A stretch of 64,000 nucleotides of DNA from Cryptomeria japonica (lineage: Eukaryota > Streptophyta > Pinopsida > Cupressales > Cupressaceae), in assembly GCF_030272615.1 (NCBI RefSeq), contig NC_081410.1:146594349-146658348 (forward strand). Reading direction: 5' to 3'. Below, piece by piece: positions 57,299 to 64,000 of this stretch (its first letter is position 1; each line of letters opens with the position of its first letter). Made by a program: the position numbers and the translations under genes. The notes beneath the pieces were generated by a model. That model saw only the letters and a program-made list of their open reading frames with translations, was not told where the DNA came from and did no database searches.

Positions 57299-58183
57299 TG
57301 TAAGTTAAGTAGCAAAACAACTTCCTACACTTATCTGAGGAGGGTAATGCAAGAACTTCTAAATATCGTTACAACAGTTATATATTCTTAACATAAATAA
57401 ACATAAATTACATTCATACCACAACACAATGATTTACATGGAGAAGACCCTTTCAAAAGAAAAGCCCCACACTCCAAAAGCCACCCAATATATTATCTAG
57501 AAATTAATAACATATTAAAATATACTTGCAGAGCAAGCTTTTCACATGAGTATCACCGACTAGAGATTCAAAGGTAACTCAATAGCTATAAGACTCTTAC
57601 ACACAACCTCTATCTCACACGCCTCATATATAGGAGATACAATACATGAAACTATCAAACGGTATTACAAAACCATGGGCTAAAACCACCCAATAAAGTG
57701 GAACTGACCTTATCTCTAATCCTAGATGCCCTATGATGTGTATAAATACACATTAACACATATACCTCCATTTTACAACTCATTTATGTGTCCAATGCAT
57801 TTTTATATTTCTTATTTCAAGAGACCAAACTTTTGGAGGCCATAACTTGTGACCCAAGTGTCTGATTGATGAACCGTTTGAAGTGTAAAAAATATCGTAA
57901 CATGCTCTATCACTTCGTAACCCACTATGTTGGTTACAATTTTTTTTAGGAAAGCCTCTAAATTCCTCAAAATTGAATTTAAAACTTTCATCACAACTTT
58001 CAAAAATGAAAACTTTAATATCTTCAAACCTAGTTATGATCTTGCAACAAAAATTTACTAGCATGCTTATCTAGCCAATTTGAAGCTTTGGAGAAAATTT
58101 TTAACCAATTCATGCTCAAATGAAAACTTACTATAAATATTAACCTTATGTAAATGCAAGGTTGAGACACCATTTTCCCAACA
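57299..58183 (-). repeat. 5' LTR of the copia element
   Basis: 885 bp, plus-strand limits TGTAAGTTAAG and CCCAACA, colinear with 52231-53116. Confidence 0.93.
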
Positions 58184-58381
58184 CCCTAGCACAAGGAGGG
58201 CAAGGTCAAAAATATTGATCTCACACATTGTGGCTAAAACTACAATTTTATAAACCTTTCCAATTTACAAAATTTTCACCCAACAAAGAGATAGGATGAC
58301 ACTAAGTTTGAAAGATAAGCAAGCCCTCGAACATATGATCCTATCAATCCATGCAAACATACACAAAGCAAACAATGTTAG

Positions 58382-59060
58382 TGTAGCATCATAAATTGTA
58401 TCCCTATACAATTTTATACTCACTTAGGCCTCAATTTAACATTTTCGCATTATGTGCTCTGATTATGTCTAATTCTACTCACACAAGTACCAAATCTACA
58501 ACCCTCATTTTCACCTTGCCATGTGGTTCTTTGTTCAACCCTAATAGGGGCACCCTTGTCCAAACTAAAGGGGCCCAATTTTGGATCCTTAAATGGTCAA
58601 AAAATGTAGGCATGAATTCCCTTCCCATGTCAACCTACTTTAAAAATTCAAAAATGTTTTGTGAGGTAAGGTATAAAAGAAAGCCTTACCCCCTCATTTG
58701 AGTCATCTCTCTACAAGTTCCAATTACATTTTTTTGAATTCATGTGAGGAAGAAATCAAGAACTATCAAGAAAGTGAAGGATAGGTCAATTATTCAAATT
58801 TTTAGAGATATCGAGATGACATCCATGATCAATATATTATATTTCTACATTCTTAAATAAAAAATTCAACCTTTGTATGAAAAATTCAAAGAAAGACTCA
58901 TCAAAGTATAACATTCCATTTCAGTATTTCAAATTCAGATATAGCCTCTAACCTTTTTAAGGCATGCTCTCTAGTTCAATTTCAATTCAATTATAGGGTT
59001 AATTCCAAACCTAAGGTTTGACCTAAAAAACCCTATCAACAACATAATTCTCCTTTTATT
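58382..59060 (+). repeat. LTR-like fragment
   Basis: Begins TGTAGCATCATAAATTGTA, sharing about 20 bp with the LTR start at 34537. It has a TATA candidate GGTATAAAAGAAAGCC at 58671-58686. The 3' boundary is unclear, and no primer site or second LTR was found. Two related GAGGACAAGG-x-CGCC-type blocks follow at 59155 and 59272. Confidence 0.4.
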
Positions 59061-59843
59061 TGTGTGTAGGTGACAAATTTAGAAGATATAATTACACATT
59101 TAGAAAGAGAAGACAAAGACACATAGACATAGATTTTGCAAAGGCTGAAATTGGAGGACAAGGTCGCCTCAGGTGAATTTATCAAACACTTTTCCAATGA
59201 AACTTTAGGGAAATATACATAATAACATCTTGATTTTTAAATATATTCATTGTCCACATCCAACATTTTGAGGACAAGGGTGCCCCAAGCAAAATTGTCT
59301 AGCATTTTTGAGTCCAAATTTTAGACACGGGTTCCTCTCTACTTCCTCTTTCTAGATCTATACTTTATATTTGCATATTTGATTTGATACTGTCTATACA
59401 TGATAATTACTAATAATTTCACATATTTAACTCTAGATCTTGATTTAGTTTATATCTTTTCATAGCTCAATTTAAACTCAACCCAAGGAGTATTGAATTC
59501 ACTTTATGCTTAATCCTTTTCATTCAAATTTGTGATTGAGCCAAGTGGATTCATTCTCCTTCTAAATGTAATCACTGGAGAAAGGTTTAATTTATAGTTT
59601 GCATGCATAAACTTGTGAACCCTATTTCCCATCATTACAATTAGTACTAAAGAAAACAAAAGTTTCAAAGTCAACTAGTTGAATAGGCCTCAATGCCAAA
59701 ATGTCTCAACCACTAATATGATTCTTGGTATGTTATTGCAAGAGCGCAAGTGGACTTATAGAATGAATAAAAATGCACACCATTTGAGGAGTAAGAAGAC
59801 ATGATTCTAGGTCTATTAAGGAGTTTCTTGGTATGAGCCGTAT

Positions 59844-59947
<104 letters not shown>

Positions 59948-60349
59948 AACATGAATTAGTCATGTTATGTTGGGTGATTCATATATATCAACAAAACTAT
60001 CACACTAGCAAGCAAAACTATACTAGTCAATCAACATCTATAGAGATGTAAACAACAACAATAACCAACACCTATGTTGGCATAAACAAAAATTATCATA
60101 CTAGAAATCCATGCTATACTAGGTGACCAAGAACAAAGGTCAAAAGATTGATAACCATGCCTTAGGGGGTGCTATGTAACCTATGTAACATAAAATTATC
60201 ACTTCAGGGGCACATCAAATGAATTACCACAAGAAAAAAGGAGGCCTCATATGCCTCCCTTAATATGTCAACATACCTCTATGCTAATATGTTAATGTAG
60301 ATATAAATACACACTAAGGATAAGCACCTTCAACACCAAGGAGATATTG

Positions 60350-60810
60350 TTAACAAACATACATATTTTCCAAGCTAGGAAGAAAGATCCTTATAAAGGA
60401 TATGTTTCTTTGAGCAAGGAAGAGATAGATGTAAAGGAGATATCTTGCAACAAGTATAAAGGGATCCTTATCAAGGATACATGTGACTATCAAAGGGGGA
60501 TGAAGAGATCTTTGCCTAAAGATATCTACCTCCATAAAGAGAGGAAATCTTTAATAAAGATGACATCTTCAACTAAAAGGAAAAGGAGATTAAGATTGCA
60601 TAGGATAGGGGATTCTTGATGAAGGATTACACACTTTCTACCACTAAGGAGAGACCATTTATAAAAGACACACACTTTCAAGCAAGTAAGAGGCTCTGAT
60701 CAAATATACACACCTCCAAGAAAGGATAACATCCTAATGAAGGACAAACAATTTTATGAAAGTATGAAGGACAAACAATTTTATGAAAGTAAGAATACCA
60801 AGCTATAAAA
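60350..60810 (+). repeat. ~40-bp degenerate tandem repeat with stem-loops
   Basis: About ten units of 37-45 bp (a few longer) with the plan CTTTCAAGCAAGGAAGAGA then ATCCTTATAAAGGATAC. The second half is itself an inverted repeat. The clearest stems are at 60387-60402 and 60463-60479. The last units are near-identical (AAGGACAAACAATTTTATGA at 60741 and 60767). The 90-codon plus-strand frame at 60347-60619 reads these units as a Lys-rich peptide; unit length is not a multiple of three, so coding is unlikely. Confidence 0.6.
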
Positions 60811-61089
60811 GGTACAAATAAACAAAGGGGAGTGGATCCTGAGGAAGGAGGAATTATTTGAAAGCTAGTCTTGCCCCCCAACATAGAGACAAGAATAAAT
60901 AAGCTATTTTGTTGCTACTTAGGTACGATTACACATAAAATTGTACCACCATGAATGACAATGAGCCCCCAAAATGTAAGCTACCAATATCGCATGTTGA
61001 GGAGCAACATAATAGGAACTTAAATGTTATTTGGAAGGGGTAAGATGAGAGTGCATCTTATTGTCATCTTTTATTTGAATGATAATTAT

Positions 61090-61230
61090 TATAATAGGTT
61101 GTTAAATTTTACACTCTAAATCATGACATTCATTGGTGGAATGACCATGCATTTGATGATATTTGCAAAAAGGTTTGTGCGGATTTTGTTTATGATTATT
61201 TTTTGTTTTTCAAAAGGAGAGTAATCATAT
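61090..61230 (-). pseudogene. Gypsy Gag zinc-knuckle remnant
   Basis: Minus-strand text at about 61120-61195 reads KPFCKYHQMHGHSTNECHDL, the same C-x2-H...GH...C knuckle as in the Tat gag (CEFHQGRGHKTSNC). A stop lies about 20 codons upstream. Flanking minus-strand frames (61521-61727; about 62430-62700) may be other parts of the same decayed gag, but no conserved block is clear. Confidence 0.6.
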
Positions 61231-62079
61231 TGGATTGAAGAAGGTCAAGCAAAATTCTCTCTTTTTTAGATGAAAATTTAGGAGAGGAAGACATGGATGC
61301 ATTAGACAATGGGGGAGGGGATATCGACAAAGGTGGAGATTGGAAAGCTAAACCCTTCTCAAAAAAGTATGATGTAGATTTATCACGAGCCTCAAAAATT
61401 TATTGCACACATCTTAAATCATGTCTACTGTATTCATGTTTAGAATCAAATATAGGCGTTGAAATGTCTAGAGGAGAGGGTTCATTCATAGTTTGAAAGT
61501 CTAAAGAGTCTCAATCATCATCAAGACATGTTGGAAGAAGAAGTTGGAATGGATTTAGAAGAGGCTTGTATGAATGAATCACAAAGCTCCTTTAATTCTT
61601 CACACATGGATTGGGTGACTTTATATCCATTAAAAGAAGGTGTAAAGTCTAACGGGCCCCAATTTTCCTCTAACAAAGCATCTTTGATAGGAGACTGTAT
61701 TGTTGGAGGAATCATAGATGAAGTCATCTTTAAATTATTAACGGTTTAAGTACTAAAGGAGTCATAAAGTGAATATTTAATTCAAAATATTGATTTCAAT
61801 GTCAAGTTTGGCCAAAAAGTGGGCACCATTATTGTGAGTTAACCCAAAAATCTTTTAAGGATTTGCATTCTAAAAGATAAAGTCACTATATAGTGTAGTG
61901 AGTTCCTAGACATGATATTGAGTGTCTCCATTTCTATTATACTTTTTGAATCTTGGGGATTTAAATACATGTGGTAATGGTATACTAAGGATGTGAAAGG
62001 CTAATGGAATACATCTATAATATGGCTAGAGTAAAGGTTGTGAAGAGGTGTGAGATTGATTGGCTAGTTAATTTTATAT

Positions 62080-62325
62080 TTGGCCCATGTTTTGCAAAAG
62101 TGTATTAAGGACATGGTTGATTGGAGTATGGAAGTTTGGAAATTAGAAGTTAGAATGGTAGAGATTGTTGCAAATGTAGAGAAGAGAGAAGAAGCACCAA
62201 TACCACCACCTAAGAAACAAGAAGAAATACCCAAAGAAAAATTAGCAAAGAAACCACTAGAGAAGCCTATAGAAAAAGCACCAAAAGGAACAATCATTAT
62301 CATAGGCGATGTACTCATAATGTGA
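62080..62325 (+). CDS. 81-codon Lys/Pro/Glu-rich frame, unknown
   Basis: Amphipathic start (HVLQKCIKDMVDWSMEVWKL) followed by a charged Pro-rich stretch (EEAPIPPPKKQEEIPKEKLA). No domain recognised. It lies on the strand opposite the gag remnant. The composition is more protein-like than the opposite-strand frame, but the surroundings are decayed repeat sequence. Confidence 0.2.
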   Translation: MAHVLQKCIKDMVDWSMEVWKLEVRMVEIVANVEKREEAPIPPPKKQEEIPKEKLAKKPLEKPIEKAPKGTIIIIGDVLIM

Positions 62326-62349
62326 GCAAAAGGCCTTAGCATATGCATA

Positions 62350-64000
62350 GAAAATTGTGTGCCAATGATATTTGACTATGAATTTCTTGTGTTTCCCAAG
62401 ATTTGTGAATAAGAAGGTACATGGTTTTAGATAATATGCACCAATGTCTAAAAAAATTTAAGGACCTTGTGATGGAAAATCAACATATTATGAAGATCAT
62501 TAATCACATATGTCCCTTGAGTATAAGAGTCATGTGATAAAGTTGTTTGAAAGTCTATTATATTTTCTTCCAACTTTTGAATGTATTTAAAGGGCATATT
62601 AAGTGTAGGATTATTATCAGCATGTCCTCCAATAGGAGAGCCAATTGGAGAAAATTTAGGTGGACCCTATTGCGAATTATTATATTGTAAAAGTAGATCT
62701 TGATCTAAGGGGGTTAATAAGAGATGGAGATTCAAAAAATAAATGTTGAGGGATTATTCTAACTATATCACTGAAAGAGCTAGATTAGGTTGTGAATCTC
62801 TTAAGAGAATTGCAAACTCAACCTAACTAGCTTTGTAAGTGATAAGTTAAGAAGTATAGTTGAAATGATGTTAAAAAAATCAAATGTTCACTAAATATTT
62901 AAAAATCATAGAAAATATTGAGTTCACCAAAATGTAATGAAGGAAAATTGCGTCTTACAAAAGAAGATATTTTCTTTAGGAGTCAAAATTTGAATCATAT
63001 TTGTAACTTATTATTATCTTATTTGTAACTTATTGTAAGTGGAAATAAGTTGAATCATATAGATCTTATAGGGAAATAATACTTGTCTAGAAGGATTAGA
63101 TTTCTCGTAAACATATCAAGATGATTGGTTATCAGAAGATATAATTACACAAGTATTTGTATATTAGAATATCTTCTCTACTATGACAATGTTTCTTTAG
63201 AATCTTCATTACCAAAGGGAATAGCTAGGTTCTTATGTAATTTTTAACAAACTTAGTCCCTTCACTTTTCCATGTATCTCATGCACCAAGATATACATCC
63301 CTTGGAAATAATAGCACATGTTCTTTTTTTGAAATTCCAAAATAATTCATTGGTGAAAGGATTCATGAGGTCATTTCCTAAATAGAAAGCATTCAACACC
63401 CAAACTGAGCATCTCATCTCCTAAAAAAATCCTTCCATAAAGACCACAATCAAGGTACAATTCTACATACAACCATTTTTTTCATGCAACATAACTCCCA
63501 CTACCCAAATATAATAAAGAAGATCCCCTCAAGTTCTAAACAATGCAACTCAATATGATTATATTTCAAATATGTTTTCCAATAAAATCTTTGATTAAGG
63601 TAATACATATATATTTTTAATTATTCACAAATAGTTTTTAACTTTCACTCTTGAATATCTCTAAATAAATTTAAAAGAAATATTTCTAAATTAGAGAGTG
63701 AAATTTAGGGTTATGACATCCAGTCTCCCCCCACCCATGTGACACTGGAGAGTGTGTAACGCCAACACCATCATTCATGTTAAAAAATTTGTCCAATGCA
63801 TTGCAAGTTATAGGGAATCTACTTGATTCTTATAATCTAAAAAAAATCAAATGTTTTACAAACAACTGATCTATCCTTTTTACAAAAAAATACAACTAGA
63901 AATTGAAATAACATCAAGTATAATCTCCCAATTGTAAAGTATTAATACAGATATATTCTCATGTGTATAAATTTATAGCTTGACATTATCATAAATAAAA
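62350..64000. other. AT-rich sequence, nothing firm
   Basis: No gene recognised. A small GC-richer spot at 63721-63770 (CTCCCCCCACCCATGTGACA, then GTGTAACGCC) resembles an LTR edge but has no partner in the window. Confidence 0.4.

Larger units (their letters stand above)
52231..58183 (-). mobile_element. Complete but decayed Ty1/copia retrotransposon (Tork/Tnt1-like), 5.95 kb
   Basis: LTRs at 52231-53116 and 57299-58183, flanked by the 5-bp duplication CCCTA (52226-52230 and 58184-58188). The internal region on the minus strand has the copia order gag, integrase, reverse transcriptase, RNase H. The LTRs differ by many substitutions and small indels (well over 5% by eye), so this is older than the Tat insertion next door. 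Integrase and much of RT are broken by stops and shifts. Confidence 0.95.

Noticed and set aside
60347-60619. Lys-rich 90-codon protein gene
   Set aside because: The frame spans a tandem repeat with units of 37-45 bp that are not multiples of three and shows no domain.

Overview
This window looks like repeat-dense nuclear DNA from a plant with a large genome. No intact host gene was recognised. The evidence is direct: two diverged L1-type LINEs of different architecture, one complete Ty3/gypsy element with LTRs and target-site duplication, one complete Ty1/copia element with LTRs and target-site duplication, several further LTR fragments, MITE-like inverted repeats, tandem arrays and long AT-rich spacers. 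Cytosine-to-thymine type decay and heavy nesting suggest an old, methylated, slowly purged genome. A gymnosperm is my best guess, but that is inference; no marker gene fixes the taxon.

Layout. 1-730: orphan 3' piece of a LINE, minus strand. 950-4100: a peculiar cluster of inverted-repeat elements rich in the half-site GTTAGTC/GACTAAC, with duplicated blocks, a telomere-like minisatellite and short tandem repeats. 4100-7650: mostly non-coding, with a possible decayed spliced gene on the minus strand. 7660-9285: 5'-truncated LINE (RNase H plus an extra downstream reading frame). 10191-10625: three 145-bp tandem units. 12483-18289: long LINE, minus strand, without RNase H. 20052-21141: an LTR with a tRNA-iMet-type primer site and an inverted LTR end. 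21130-21920: about six units of a ~130-bp satellite in which each unit is itself an inverted repeat. 22780-30280: long LINE, plus strand, with RNase H and an unusual third reading frame. 30320-31690: ~260-bp direct repeat pair plus an inverted piece. 34537-37250: LTR-like sequence with a primer-site-like junction.

37253-51954 is a 14.7-kb Ty3/gypsy element of the Tat/Ogre type (two RNase H domains), minus strand. Its two LTRs are 1392 bp each with about 18 differences by eye, and the flanking 5-bp duplication is CTTCC. Its integrase has an internal deletion, and its gag-pol frame carries six nonsense codons. 52231-58183 is a Tork/Tnt1-like copia element, minus strand, with 885-886-bp LTRs, a tRNA-iMet-type primer site and flanking CCCTA; it is older and more decayed. 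58382-64000 holds an LTR-like fragment, a (GA)49 microsatellite, a ~40-bp stem-loop minisatellite and remnants of another gypsy gag.

The most promising novelties are: the extra reading frame downstream of RNase H in the LINEs, with one version present as two gapless homologous copies; the GTTAGTC inverted-repeat cluster; and the array of AGCGCT palindromes just inside the primer site of the Tat element. All alignments were done by eye, so identities and counts are approximate.
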